Both the position numbers and the translations under genes were made by a program. A stretch of 64,000 bases of DNA from positions 62,001 to 126,000 of the forward strand of contig NZ_POYJ01000001.1 of NCBI RefSeq assembly GCF_002895435.1. Direction: 5' to 3'. Numbering within the stretch: position 1 is the first letter of the stretch; each line of letters starts with the position of its first letter. This document shows, in pieces, positions 54,458 through 63,777 of this stretch. The stretch comes from Aquimarina sediminis (lineage in GTDB: Bacteria > Bacteroidota > Bacteroidia > Flavobacteriales > Flavobacteriaceae). Under the pieces are notes generated by a model. That model made no database searches. It was not told where the DNA came from and saw nothing but the letters and a program-made list of their open reading frames with translations.

Positions 54458-55561
54458 ATGAGAAAAATAACGCTATTAGTGTTTCTTATCTTTTTAGGGA
54501 CTAATTTACAAGCTCAACAAGATTTGCCAGAAAACCCAAAACCGGGAAAATGTTATGTTCGTTGTACAACTCCTGATGTTTATGAAAACAAAACAACAAA
54601 AGTGCAAATTACCCCAGAATATAAAAAGTTAAAATCTTTCCCAGCAGAGTATAAAACGGTTACCGAAAAAGTAGTAATCAAAGAAGCTTCAAAAAAGTTA
54701 AGAGTTGTAGCTGCAAAATATGAGACAAAAACAGTTACATTTGTTAAGAAACAAGGGGCTTCTTCCTTAAAGGTTATTCCGGCTAAACTGACGAATAGCT
54801 CAGAAACAGTAGAGGTTAAACCGGCTTTTGCACAATGGGAATTAGGGTCTCCGGCACCTGATTGTGCTTCTAGTAATCCTGATGATTGCCGCTATTGGTG
54901 TTATAAAGGATACCCAGCAGAATATACAACAATACCTGTTAAAAAACTTGGAGCAGACGCTACGACTCAAAAAACTCCAATAACAGAACAAAGTAATACC
55001 TATACAAAAAGAGTAGTAGTAGAGCCGGCAAAAGTTATTGAGGAAGAAATTCCGGCAGAGTATGGAACAATAACCAAAACGGTTTTAGTAAAAGATGCAT
55101 ATACTGAAGAAGTAGTTATTCCTGCAACATATGAAGAAGTGTCGAAAGAAGTACTTACTCAAAAAGGAGGTTTAACAACCTGGAAAGAGGTAGAGTGTTC
55201 ACTTGTAGAGTATTCAGCATTACCTATAAATTGGAATCTAGGAAGTTCTACTTTAACGGCAGAGGCCAAAAACTTAATAGACACAAGATTAATGCCAGTG
55301 TTGGCTAATAACGCAGGTACTAAAATGGAAATAGCATCCCATACAGATGCCAGAGGGTCAAAATCAAGCAACAAAGAGCTTTCTGATAGAAGAGCGCAAT
55401 CAGTTGTAACTTATTTGATATCTAAAGGTATTAATGCAAGTAGATTGGTAGCTAATGGGTATGGTGAAACTAGACTTAAAAACAGATGTGCAGATGGTGT
55501 GTCATGTACAGAAAGAGAACATGCTGCAAACAGAAGAACCGAATTTAGATTAATTCAGTAA
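54458..55561 (+). CDS. OmpA family protein with internal repeats
   Basis: 367 residues with a signal peptide (about 1-19). About 45-240 is repetitive, with PAEYxTVxxxVxVK motifs at several places and one Cys-rich insert (DCASSNPDDCRYWCYKGYPAEY). The C-terminal OmpA domain (about 255-367) has ASHTDARGSKSSNKELSDRRAQSV and GYGETRLKN, then NRRTEFRLI. It likely binds peptidoglycan and presents a repeat region in the periplasm. A good terminator follows. Confidence 0.88.
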   Translation: MRKITLLVFLIFLGTNLQAQQDLPENPKPGKCYVRCTTPDVYENKTTKVQITPEYKKLKSFPAEYKTVTEKVVIKEASKKLRVVAAKYETKTVTFVKKQGASSLKVIPAKLTNSSETVEVKPAFAQWELGSPAPDCASSNPDDCRYWCYKGYPAEYTTIPVKKLGADATTQKTPITEQSNTYTKRVVVEPAKVIEEEIPAEYGTITKTVLVKDAYTEEVVIPATYEEVSKEVLTQKGGLTTWKEVECSLVEYSALPINWNLGSSTLTAEAKNLIDTRLMPVLANNAGTKMEIASHTDARGSKSSNKELSDRRAQSVVTYLISKGINASRLVANGYGETRLKNRCADGVSCTEREHAANRRTEFRLIQ

Positions 55562-55586
55562 TTTGTACAATGTTAAAAAAATTGCG

Positions 55587-55620
55587 AGAGACCTCAAATA
55601 GAGGTCTCTTTGTTTTTTAT
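55587..55620 (+). terminator. Intrinsic terminator of the OmpA gene
   Basis: AGAGACCTC pairs with GAGGTCTCT around AAATA, followed by TTGTTTTTT. The thioredoxin gene converges from the right and its stop codon lies within it. Confidence 0.8.
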
Positions 55621-56066
55621 TTTGTAAACTTATCTAGGAGTTGAAAATGAAAACTAGGGTCCCTAAGTGAACTATATCCAGATATTTTATCAAGGACTTT
55701 CCCTTTTGATGATAAAATGACAACCAAAGGAAAAGATTTACCCTCGTTATATTGATCTAGCAATTCATAATTTTGTACCCTCTGTTCATCGGTGAGAATA
55801 TCTGAACTTCTTGGGATATCTACTAGAACTAGAGTGAAATCTTTTTCGTATTTTTTAAACTTTTCATTGTCAAAGAAATCCTCTTTTAGCATCTTACAAG
55901 GAGAACACCAATCGCTTCCACTGAAATACATTAGAATTGGTTTTTTATTGTTTTTCGCCTTTAGTCTAGCTTTTTCAAAATCCTGTAACCAACTAAGATC
56001 TTTTGAATCTTGTTGTGAAAATCCTATAAAACTAAAAAAAACAAAAATTAAAAAAATCTTATTCAT
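55617..56066 (-). CDS. Secreted thioredoxin family protein
   Basis: 149 residues with a signal peptide (about 1-18, ending GFSQQ). The thioredoxin domain has the active site SDWCSPCKMLKEDFF (CSPC, near 53-56) and the cis-Pro strand FPLVVILSSKGKV. It resembles periplasmic DsbD/TlpA-like reductants. The partner is unknown. It is convergent with the OmpA gene. Confidence 0.9.
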   Translation of the reverse strand: MNKIFLIFVFFSFIGFSQQDSKDLSWLQDFEKARLKAKNNKKPILMYFSGSDWCSPCKMLKEDFFDNEKFKKYEKDFTLVLVDIPRSSDILTDEQRVQNYELLDQYNEGKSFPLVVILSSKGKVLDKISGYSSLRDPSFHFQLLDKFTK

Positions 56067-56110
56067 TCCTTATTCATAATTAAAAATCCGTTACCTAAAA
56101 ATATCAAAAA

Positions 56111-56437
56111 TTATTCCATAAACCTATCTAAACCTGGAATATTCGGCATACCTTCTTTTGCAACAGCGGCTAATTCGGTTTCATTAACTTTTGTGGCTTT
56201 GGTTATGGCGTTATTTAGACCTAAAATAAGATAATCTTCTAACTGCTCTTTATCTTTCAATAGCTCATCTGCAATAGTAATATTCTTGATCTCTCTATTA
56301 GCGGTGATCGTAATTTTGAGTAAACCATCTGTACTTTCTTCATCAACTAGAACAGAGTTTAACCTCATTTTTGTTTCTTCTACTTTTTTCTGGGTCTCTT
56401 TTAGTTTACCCATCATTCCCATCATATCTCCAAACAT
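56111..56437 (-). CDS. YbaB/EbfC nucleoid-associated protein
   Basis: 108 residues. [21 protein letters not shown] is the typical N-terminus and [18 protein letters not shown] the DNA-binding beta region. It is a dimeric DNA-binding protein of the YbaB family. The gene often lies next to dnaX or recR elsewhere, but here it neighbours an S9 peptidase. A -7 box lies just upstream. Confidence 0.93.
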   Translation of the reverse strand: MFGDMMGMMGKLKETQKKVEETKMRLNSVLVDEESTDGLLKITITANREIKNITIADELLKDKEQLEDYLILGLNNAITKATKVNETELAAVAKEGMPNIPGLDRFME

Positions 56438-56465
56438 GATTATTTTTTTTTAAAATTTGTAAAAA

Positions 56466-56473
56466 CAAAATTA
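56466..56473 (-). promoter_or_regulatory. Likely -7 box of ybaB
   Basis: On the minus strand TAATTTTG matches TAnnTTTG, 29 bases upstream of the start at 56437. Confidence 0.4.
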
Positions 56474-56507
56474 GTATTTTGGCTGTTAATAAACTAACAA
56501 GATTATT

Positions 56508-58643
56508 ATGAAAACTCCGCACATTATATTCTTATTATCTCTTACTTTTGCTACTTCATGTAAAAAAAATACCATGACTACATTGGATACTAAAGTTTTA
56601 CCACCCATTGCTGATAAAGAACCAACGAATCTAGAAAAACACAATGATATTCGTGTCGATAATTATTTTTGGTTAAATGAAAGAGAAAATCCAGAAGTTA
56701 TTGATTATTTAGAGCGAGAAAATGATTATAATGAAAAGATGACAGCCCATACAAAAGAGTTCCAGACGGCTCTTTTTGAAGAAATGAAGGGGCGTATTAA
56801 AGAGGATGACTCTTCTGTTCCATATAAACTAAATGGCTATTGGTATTTAACTAGATTTGAAAAAGGGAAAGACTATCCTATTTATTCCAGAAAAAAGGAA
56901 ACGCTAGATGCACAGGAAGAAATTCTTTTTGATTGTAATAAAGAAGCAGAAGGGCATAGTTATTATAAATTGTCTGGTCTTAATATTAGTCCTGATAATA
57001 AACTAGCTGCTTTTGGTGTCGATACAGTAAGCAGGCGTAAATACACTATTCGAATAAAGAATATCGAAACAGGTGAAATATACCCTGAGGTTATAGAAAC
57101 AACAACGGGAGGGAGCACATGGGCAGCAGATAGCAAAACCCTTTTTTATACCAAAAAAGATGATGAAACTCTTAGGTCAAACAAAATATACAGACATGTT
57201 TTAGGGACTCCCGTTTCTGAAGATGTAGAGGTGTTTAATGAGACAGATGACACTTTTTATACGTTTGTATATAAAACAAAATCTAAGAAATATCTTGTGA
57301 TAGGATCTAGTAGTACGCTAACATCAGAGTATAGGATTCTACGTGCAGATGATCCTATGGGGCAATTTAAAGTCTTTCAGCCTAGAGTTAGAGGTTTAGA
57401 GTATGGAATTGCACATTATGAAGATCACTTTTATGTGCTAACCAATGCTGATAAAGCAACAAATTTTAAACTAATGAAAGTTTCAGAGGATGATACCTCA
57501 AAAGATAATTGGAAAGATATTATCCCACATAGAAATGACGTACTCATAGAAGATGTTGAGATTTTTAAAGATTATTTAGTAGTAAGCGAGCGAGACAATG
57601 GTCTCAATAAGATAAATGTCAAGAGATGGGATGGAACGGCTGATTATTACCTTCCTTTTGACAATGAGACGTATACCGCCTATGTGAGTACTAACCCTGA
57701 TTTTGATACCCATTTGCTTAGATACTCCTATAATTCTCTTACAACTCCTAATTCTGTAATCGATTTTGATATGGAAACTAAGGAGAAAGAAGTAAAAAAA
57801 GAGCAAGAAGTACTTGGTGGCAAATTTGATAAAAATAATTATGTGTCAGAAAGAGTTTGGGCTACTGCAGAAGACGGTACTAAGATTCCTATATCCTTAG
57901 TGTATAAAAAAGGAATACAAAAGGATGGAAATAGTCCTTTATTGCAATATGGGTATGGATCTTATGGATCTACTATAGATCCTTATTTTTCTACAGTAAG
58001 ACTAAGTTTGCTGGATAGAGGGTTTATTTATGCAATCGCTCATATTCGGGGAAGTGAATATTTAGGAAGATCCTGGTATGAAAACGGAAAACTATTAACA
58101 AAGAAAAATACATTTACAGATTTTGTAGATTGTTCTAAATTTTTGATAGACCAAAAATATACCTCACCAGATCATTTATATGCTATGGGGGGATCTGCAG
58201 GTGGATTATTGATGGGAGCAGTAGTTAATATGGCTCCAGAATTATATAATGGTGTAGTAGCAGCAGTACCTTTTGTAGATGTTGTAACTACTATGCTAGA
58301 TGACAGTATTCCTTTAACTACAGGAGAATATGATGAATGGGGTAATCCTAACGAAGAAAAGTATTATACCTATATGAAGTCTTATTCGCCATACGATAAT
58401 GTTACTGCTCAGGATTATCCAAATATGCTGGTTACTACTGGTTTGCATGATTCTCAAGTGCAATACTGGGAGCCTGCTAAATGGGTAGCAAAACTAAGAG
58501 AGTTAAAAACAGATGATAATCTATTATTGTTGCATACTAACATGGACGCAGGGCATGGAGGAGCCTCAGGGAGGTTTGAAGCACTTAAAGAAGTGGCTGA
58601 AGAATATGCATTTTTGTTAGATTTAGAAAGTATAAAAGATTAA
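56508..58643 (+). CDS. S9 family peptidase (oligopeptidase B-like)
   Basis: 711 residues with a lipoprotein-like signal (FATSC, about 15-20). The beta-propeller (about 80-420) precedes an alpha/beta-hydrolase domain with the nucleophile Ser563 in GGSAGGLL, an Asp in TGLHDSQVQYWEP and a His in AGHGGASGRFE. It cleaves short peptides, often after basic residues in this branch, and probably works in the periplasm or as an outer-membrane lipoprotein. Confidence 0.93.
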   Translation: MKTPHIIFLLSLTFATSCKKNTMTTLDTKVLPPIADKEPTNLEKHNDIRVDNYFWLNERENPEVIDYLERENDYNEKMTAHTKEFQTALFEEMKGRIKEDDSSVPYKLNGYWYLTRFEKGKDYPIYSRKKETLDAQEEILFDCNKEAEGHSYYKLSGLNISPDNKLAAFGVDTVSRRKYTIRIKNIETGEIYPEVIETTTGGSTWAADSKTLFYTKKDDETLRSNKIYRHVLGTPVSEDVEVFNETDDTFYTFVYKTKSKKYLVIGSSSTLTSEYRILRADDPMGQFKVFQPRVRGLEYGIAHYEDHFYVLTNADKATNFKLMKVSEDDTSKDNWKDIIPHRNDVLIEDVEIFKDYLVVSERDNGLNKINVKRWDGTADYYLPFDNETYTAYVSTNPDFDTHLLRYSYNSLTTPNSVIDFDMETKEKEVKKEQEVLGGKFDKNNYVSERVWATAEDGTKIPISLVYKKGIQKDGNSPLLQYGYGSYGSTIDPYFSTVRLSLLDRGFIYAIAHIRGSEYLGRSWYENGKLLTKKNTFTDFVDCSKFLIDQKYTSPDHLYAMGGSAGGLLMGAVVNMAPELYNGVVAAVPFVDVVTTMLDDSIPLTTGEYDEWGNPNEEKYYTYMKSYSPYDNVTAQDYPNMLVTTGLHDSQVQYWEPAKWVAKLRELKTDDNLLLLHTNMDAGHGGASGRFEALKEVAEEYAFLLDLESIKD

Positions 58644-58658
58644 TTCAAAAAAATAGTG

Positions 58659-58666
58659 TAACTTCG
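58659..58666 (+). promoter_or_regulatory. Likely -7 box of the cysteine synthase-like gene
   Basis: TAACTTCG is close to TAnnTTTG and lies 66 bases upstream of the ATG at 58732. Confidence 0.35.
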
Positions 58667-58731
58667 TACCGTTTTTGAAACAGCTAGTGGTCTCCCCAAT
58701 TTGTACCACATATCTGTTAAAACACTACTAT

Positions 58732-59772
58732 ATGAGAGAAGATATTAGGGCTTATAATAATATTTTGGAACTTATCGGTGACACCCCACTGATAAAACTA
58801 AATAGAATTATGAAAGGCTTTCCGGGAAATTACTACGCCAAAGTAGAATCTTTTAACCCAGGGCACTCGACCAAAGATAGGATCGCACTTTATATCATAG
58901 AAGAAGCCGAAAGAAAAGGTATTCTTAAACCAGGTGACACTATTATTGAAACTACAAGCGGTAATACAGGCTTTAGTTTGGCAATGGTAAGTGTGATTAA
59001 AGGCTATGACTGTATTCTTGCGGTTAGTTCTAAATCGTCAAAAGATAAAATAGCAATGCTAAAAAATATGGGAGCAAAGGTATATGTATGCCCTGCCCAT
59101 GTTAGTGCTGATGATCCAAGATCGTATTATCAGGTAGCAAAAAGGCTTCATGAAGAAATTAAAGGTTCTGTGTATATAAATCAATATTTTAATGAATTAA
59201 ATATTGATGCACATTACAATTCTACCGGACCAGAAATCTGGAATCAAACTAATGGAAAACTTACACATTTTATAGCTTGTTGTGGGACCGGAGGTACTAT
59301 TTCTGGAACAGCTAGATTCTTAAAAGAAAAGAATAGTGATGTACGTGTTTTTGGAATTGATGCCTATGGGTCAGTTTTAAAGAAGTACCATGAAACCAGA
59401 GAATTTGATGAAGAAGAAATCTATCCATACAGAATTGAAGGTTTGGGTAAGAATTTAATCCCCACGGCTACAGATTTTGATGTAATAGATAAGTTTGAAA
59501 AAGTTAGCGATGAGGATAGTGCTCATACCGCAAGAGAGCTAGTAAGAAAAGAAGGTATGTTTTTAGGATATACTAGTGGAGCTGCCTTGCAAGGAGTGAA
59601 ACAACTTGCAGAGCAAGGTGAATTTGACGAAAACAGTAATGTTATAGTAATTTTGCCTGATCACGGTTCTAGATATATGAGTAAAGTATTTAGTGATGAT
59701 TGGATGGAAGAGCAAGGATTTTTTGATAGTAAAAATGAAGTCGATGCTACAAAAGTTCAATTTATTAAGTAA
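58732..59772 (+). CDS. PLP-dependent cysteine synthase family protein, candidate cysteate synthase
   Basis: 346 residues from ATG 58732 ([20 protein letters not shown]); a TTG at 58675 would add 19 unlikely residues. Lys48 in [15 protein letters not shown] binds [12 protein letters not shown] and [13 protein letters not shown] bind substrate and phosphate. Family members make cysteine or related amino acids from serine derivatives. The oxoamine synthase 276 bases downstream is of the capnine (cysteate acyltransferase) type, so this gene may supply cysteate from sulfite. That role is inference. Confidence 0.88.
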   Translation: MREDIRAYNNILELIGDTPLIKLNRIMKGFPGNYYAKVESFNPGHSTKDRIALYIIEEAERKGILKPGDTIIETTSGNTGFSLAMVSVIKGYDCILAVSSKSSKDKIAMLKNMGAKVYVCPAHVSADDPRSYYQVAKRLHEEIKGSVYINQYFNELNIDAHYNSTGPEIWNQTNGKLTHFIACCGTGGTISGTARFLKEKNSDVRVFGIDAYGSVLKKYHETREFDEEEIYPYRIEGLGKNLIPTATDFDVIDKFEKVSDEDSAHTARELVRKEGMFLGYTSGAALQGVKQLAEQGEFDENSNVIVILPDHGSRYMSKVFSDDWMEEQGFFDSKNEVDATKVQFIK

Positions 59773-59802
59773 TAAAAATATTTCAAAACGATTTAAAAAA
59801 AA

Positions 59803-59832
59803 CATCCAGATTAATTCTGGATGTTTTTTTTA
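59803..59832. terminator. Bidirectional intrinsic terminator
   Basis: CATCCAGA pairs with TCTGGATG around TTAAT, with A and T runs on both sides. It follows the cysteine synthase-like gene, so the two sulfonolipid candidates are separate transcripts. Confidence 0.8.
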
Positions 59833-60011
59833 TTCTGTTTCTTAATACTACCACCATAAAATCTTAGTGTTGGGATGTCAATTTTATTTACTAAATTACG
59901 GGAAATCATTAGTGTATATATAATTTGGGATGTCATAAGGTTTAGTTCGATGAAAATAAAACTTTATAAAAGTGAATTTAAATATAATTATGTCATCAAT
60001 TCAATTTTATG

Positions 60012-60019
60012 TATTTTCG
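60012..60019 (+). promoter_or_regulatory. Likely -7 box of the oxoamine synthase gene
   Basis: TATTTTCG resembles TAnnTTTG and lies 30 bases upstream of the ATG at 60049. Confidence 0.4.
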
Positions 60020-60048
60020 CAAACTTATAAGAAACAATTTTTTGGTAA

Positions 60049-61308
60049 ATGAGAGATTTATTTGATAAGATTTACAAAGACAAAGGACCATTAGGAAAGT
60101 GGGCAGATAGGGCAGAAGGATATTTTGTTTTTCCAAAACTTGAAGGGCCTATATCAAATAGAATGAAGTTTCAAGGGAGAGAAGTTATTACCTGGAGTAT
60201 CAATGACTATTTGGGGCTAGCAAATAAAGAAGAAGTTCGTAAGGTAGATGCAGAAGCTGCAGCTGAGTATGGTTCTGCATATCCAATGGGAGCCAGAATG
60301 ATGAGTGGTCATACCGATCTTCACGAACAATTAGAGAATGAGCTAGCTGAGTTTGTTGATAAAGAAGCTGCATACTTATTAAATTTTGGTTATCAGGGTA
60401 TGGTGTCTACAATAGATGCTCTGGTAAGTAAAGATGATATTATCGTATATGATGTAGATGCACATGCATGTATTATTGATGGAGTACGATTACATCAGGG
60501 GCAACGATATACTTATCGCCATAATGATATGGAGAGTATCGATAAAAACCTGATGAGAGCTACAAAGATGGCTGAAAAAACCGGAGGAGGAATTTTATTA
60601 ATCTCTGAGGGGGTTTTTGGTATGCGTGGTGAGCAAGGAAAATTAAAAGAAATAGTAGCACTAAAAGAAAAGTATAACTTTAGGTTGTTTGTTGATGATG
60701 CTCATGGTTTTGGTACCTTGGGAGCTACTGGAGCAGGAACAGGAGAGGAGCAAGGTGTTCAGGATCAGATAGATGTTTATTTTGCCACTTTTGCAAAATC
60801 TATGGCTAGTACAGGTGCATTTATTGCTGCAGACCAAGGGATAATAGATTATTTGAAATATAATTTACGTTCTCAGATGTTTGCAAAATCTCTTCAGATG
60901 CAACTCGTAATTGGTGCACTTAAGCGTTTGGATATGCTTAGAACCATGCCAGAGTTAAAAGCTAAATTGTGGGAGAATGTAAATGCACTACAAAATGGGC
61001 TTAGAGAAAGAGGGTTTGATCTAGGAACAACGCAAAGTTGTGTAACACCAGTATATCTTAAAGGTAGTATTCCTGAAGCTATGGCTTTGGTGAAAGATCT
61101 TAGAGAGAACTATGGTATTTTCTGTTCTATTGTTGTATATCCGGTAATACCAAAAGGTTTGATTTTGTTAAGGTTAATTCCGACAGCATCTCATACCATG
61201 AAAGATATTGAAGAAACCTTAAATGCATTTTCTGCTATACGTGAGCGACTCGAAAATGGAACTTATAAACGCATGTCTGCTTCTGTTGCTGTGGCGATGG
61301 GAGAGTAA
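60049..61308 (+). CDS. Alpha-oxoamine synthase, candidate cysteate fatty-acyltransferase
   Basis: 419 residues. The PLP Lys is K250 in FAKSMASTGAF; SINDYLGLANKEEVRK, NFGYQGMVSTIDALVSKDD and VDDAHGFGTLGATGAGTGEEQG are family landmarks. It belongs to the group with 8-amino-7-oxononanoate synthase and serine palmitoyltransferase. The F. johnsoniae relative acts on cysteate to start capnine synthesis, needed for gliding. The neighbouring cysteine synthase-like gene strengthens that assignment over biotin synthesis, for which no other gene is present. Confidence 0.88.
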   Translation: MRDLFDKIYKDKGPLGKWADRAEGYFVFPKLEGPISNRMKFQGREVITWSINDYLGLANKEEVRKVDAEAAAEYGSAYPMGARMMSGHTDLHEQLENELAEFVDKEAAYLLNFGYQGMVSTIDALVSKDDIIVYDVDAHACIIDGVRLHQGQRYTYRHNDMESIDKNLMRATKMAEKTGGGILLISEGVFGMRGEQGKLKEIVALKEKYNFRLFVDDAHGFGTLGATGAGTGEEQGVQDQIDVYFATFAKSMASTGAFIAADQGIIDYLKYNLRSQMFAKSLQMQLVIGALKRLDMLRTMPELKAKLWENVNALQNGLRERGFDLGTTQSCVTPVYLKGSIPEAMALVKDLRENYGIFCSIVVYPVIPKGLILLRLIPTASHTMKDIEETLNAFSAIRERLENGTYKRMSASVAVAMGE

Positions 61309-61365
61309 AATTATAGAATTCACACTGCTCAAAAGAGCTGACAAAATATTCTAATAAAAAATGTT

Positions 61366-61401
61366 TAAAACCAGTGAAGTTAACTTCGCTGGTTTTTTTT
61401 A
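61366..61401 (+). terminator. Intrinsic terminator of the oxoamine synthase gene
   Basis: ACCAGTGAAGTT pairs with AACTTCGCTGGT (one mismatch), followed by TTTTTTT. It starts 57 bases after the stop. Confidence 0.8.
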
Positions 61402-61577
61402 TCCCATTTATAGATTAAGACAATAGTTTTAAGCAAATCAAAAAAAACATAAACGAGTTCTATGGTAGAAATGGTTTCATTTGTTTTGAAGGAGTTCTTT
61501 TTGGTATTATAGTTCTATATTTCTTTACAAGGAAGTACGATTTTTTGGTAGGGGTGATGTTTTTTACGTCAGAATTG

Positions 61578-61770
61578 GTATTATCTAACAAGCAAGAGAA
61601 TTTGTCTAGGGTGGAGGGTTCACTATTCCAGACGAAAGATGCTTTATCCGACACGGAGGACGAGAAGGTTCTTTATCTAACACGGAAGACAATTTATCCA
61701 AAGAGGAAGATGTTTTATTCAACATGAATAGTGATTTATCCTATGCGGAATACCTTTCTATAAACTTGTT
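61578..61770 (+). repeat. Degenerate 21-bp-period repeat array, partly frameshifted
   Basis: TTTATC(C/T) starts units near 61652, 61673, 61692, 61713 and 61734, several of them 21 bases apart. On the plus strand they encode heptads LSNKQEN, LSRVEGS, LFQTKDA, LSDTEDE, LSNTEDN, LSKEEDV, LFNMNSD, LSYAEYL. The step between LSDTEDE and LSNTEDN is 29 bases, a frameshift, so the frame is broken. The heptads share L-S-x5 with the array at 8.0-8.4 kb. Confidence 0.75.
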
Positions 61771-62005
61771 AGAGTATAATACTATCTAAATGAAAGCGCT
61801 TATTACTTGCTTACTTACCTTATAAAATGAACTCTTAGTGGTAATTTGATAATACTATGCAATAAAAGAAAAAGGACAACGTGAATTTTTGATACTGGAT
61901 GCAGGAACTTTGAGCACGATAAAAAAAAGATGACAGAATTAACTTATGTTAATGCAAATGGATTTTCAACTAAATAACTTTGTAGTATTGATAAATCCTT
62001 AATGC

Positions 62006-62449
62006 ATGAAAAAGTTAATTCCACCAATTTTATTCCTGATCTGTATAGCTGCTATGATATTTATTAAAAACCTAATTATTATTCAGGAAATAATCCCAAG
62101 ACCTTTTAATTATATTGGAATACTGTTTATCCTTACTGGTTTGATTATGACAATAAAAGTCAGAAAGCAATTTGATAAATCCCATACAGAAATACATACC
62201 TTTAAAAAACCAAGAAAACTGATAACAAATGGACTTTTTAAGGTTAGTAGAAACCCAATCTATCTAGGCTTTACGATAAGTCTACTCGGAGTTTGGGTGT
62301 TTTTAGGAACACTTCTACCCGTCGTTGGGTTTCTGTTTTTTATCTTGGTTACGAATAATTATTATATTCCCTTCGAAGAAGATTCAATGGAAAGAATATT
62401 TGGAACTGAATATAAAAATTATAAATCGAAAGTGAGACGGTGGATATAA
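62006..62449 (+). CDS. Isoprenylcysteine carboxyl methyltransferase-like protein
   Basis: 147 residues with three to four membrane segments. The conserved SAM-dependent region is KKPRKLITNGLFKVSRNPIYL (about 72-92) and PFEEDSMERIFGTEYKNYKSK near the C-terminus, matching the PEMT/ICMT-type membrane methyltransferases. The substrate (a lipid or a small molecule) is unknown. It is a single gene followed by a hairpin. Confidence 0.85.
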   Translation: MKKLIPPILFLICIAAMIFIKNLIIIQEIIPRPFNYIGILFILTGLIMTIKVRKQFDKSHTEIHTFKKPRKLITNGLFKVSRNPIYLGFTISLLGVWVFLGTLLPVVGFLFFILVTNNYYIPFEEDSMERIFGTEYKNYKSKVRRWI

Positions 62450-62508
62450 AATTGCCATCAACACTGGTAGCCGCTGTACATGTCCGTAAAAAACGTGAGA
62501 AAACCAAT

Positions 62509-62532
62509 GATCTGGATTTTAAATCCAGATTT
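62509..62532. terminator. Hairpin between convergent genes
   Basis: ATCTGGATTT pairs with AAATCCAGAT around TA, followed by TTTCT on the plus strand. It lies between the methyltransferase and the GNAT-like gene and is a modest terminator. Confidence 0.55.
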
Positions 62533-62562
62533 TCTAAGCTATGTGGTTATCCAAAGAAAAAA

Positions 62563-63681
62563 CTAAATACTTTTTCTATACGTTCTACGCATTTTATGTT
62601 GTTCATGTTCATAGCCGTTCCATAAAGCTTGAATAGCTTTGTTTTCCTCTAACTCCGGGTTGGTTTCTACAGTTTCGATACCATTGCGTAAAAAGGCTTC
62701 ATTCATTTCTTTAAAGATAAGAGCTGTTACACCTTTATTTTGGTATTCAGGATCTACTCCTATAAGATAGAAAGCAGCAGTGTCATTTCTGCGTTGCGCC
62801 TTTAAAATATGTAAAAAACGAAGAGGGTATACTTTACCATTCATTTTCTTTAGTGCTTTAGAAAAAGAAGGCATAACGATTGAGAAAGCTATAAGCTTGC
62901 CTGTTTTATCAGCTATGCAAGTAATGTATTCAGGATTTAGATAGGGTAAGTATTTTTTCTTATACATATCTATCTGATACTGCTGTATAGGGACAAAAGT
63001 TTGTAAGCTACTATATGTTTTGTTTAGTAGATCAAACATGTCATCTGCGTATTGTAGTATTTCTTTACTTTTATTAAACTTAAGGAGTTTGAGTTGATAT
63101 CGTTCTTTGATTACCTTGGCGAATTTGATTACCTTTTCTTTTGTCTCTTTAGGTACTTTAATTTTGTACTCTACCCAGGTAGCGGCAGGTTCAAAATTAA
63201 GTTGTTCCATATGCTTTGAATAATAGGGGTAATTATACCATGTGATCATTGTGTTTAATTCTTCAAACCCTTTGATTAGAATACCGGCTTTATCCATATT
63301 TGAAAACCCAACAGGACCTTCTATATACTCTAATGAGTGTTGAGACCCATATTCGGCTACCTTTTGCAAGAGAGCTTTAGTTACTTCAATATCATCGATA
63401 ACATCAAACCATCCAAAGCGTACTTTTGGTTTTTTTTGTTCATTTACCTCAATCCAATTTATAATTGCTGCAATCCTTCCTACTATGGTTTTTCCTTTGT
63501 AAGCTAAGAAATACTTAGCATCAGCATTTCTGAAAACAGGATTTTTTTGAGGATCCATTACGTCTACTTCTTCTTTGATAATAGACGGCACGTAATATGG
63601 GGAGTCTTTATATAACTCAAAAGGAAATTTAACAAATGTGGTCAAATCTCCTTTTGAAGTAATTTCTTTAATCGTAATCAT
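62563..63681 (-). CDS. GNAT-like acyltransferase
   Basis: 372 residues. The C-terminal third has the acetyl-CoA loop AFYLIGVDPEYQNKGVTALIFKE (about 300-322; the R/Q-x-x-G-x-A pattern is QNKGVTA) and LWNGYEHEQHKMRR. The N-terminal half, with VGRIAAIINW and GPVGFSNMDKAG, is specific to a long two-domain subgroup of Bacteroidota. It should acylate an amino group; the acceptor is unknown. Stop is close to the methyltransferase gene. Confidence 0.8.
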   Translation of the reverse strand: MITIKEITSKGDLTTFVKFPFELYKDSPYYVPSIIKEEVDVMDPQKNPVFRNADAKYFLAYKGKTIVGRIAAIINWIEVNEQKKPKVRFGWFDVIDDIEVTKALLQKVAEYGSQHSLEYIEGPVGFSNMDKAGILIKGFEELNTMITWYNYPYYSKHMEQLNFEPAATWVEYKIKVPKETKEKVIKFAKVIKERYQLKLLKFNKSKEILQYADDMFDLLNKTYSSLQTFVPIQQYQIDMYKKKYLPYLNPEYITCIADKTGKLIAFSIVMPSFSKALKKMNGKVYPLRFLHILKAQRRNDTAAFYLIGVDPEYQNKGVTALIFKEMNEAFLRNGIETVETNPELEENKAIQALWNGYEHEQHKMRRTYRKSI

Positions 63682-63777
63682 ATATCATCTCTAATTCGCT
63701 ACAAATATATAATCCTTTTATTAAATATTATGATTGCTTACAAATAATAATACAATAGATTCTTTATTTTGTTATTG

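Larger units (their letters stand above)
61309..62005. other. Long intergenic region with a degenerate repeat array
   Basis: About 700 bases. It holds a terminator hairpin at 61366-61401, a 21-bp-period array at 61578-61770 and, in the rest, AT-rich sequence with no gene that I can support. Confidence 0.6.

Noticed and set aside
61545..61727. 60-codon frame in the second array as a gene
   Set aside because: It starts inside the decayed heptad array, crosses a frameshift and has no homologue or promoter.
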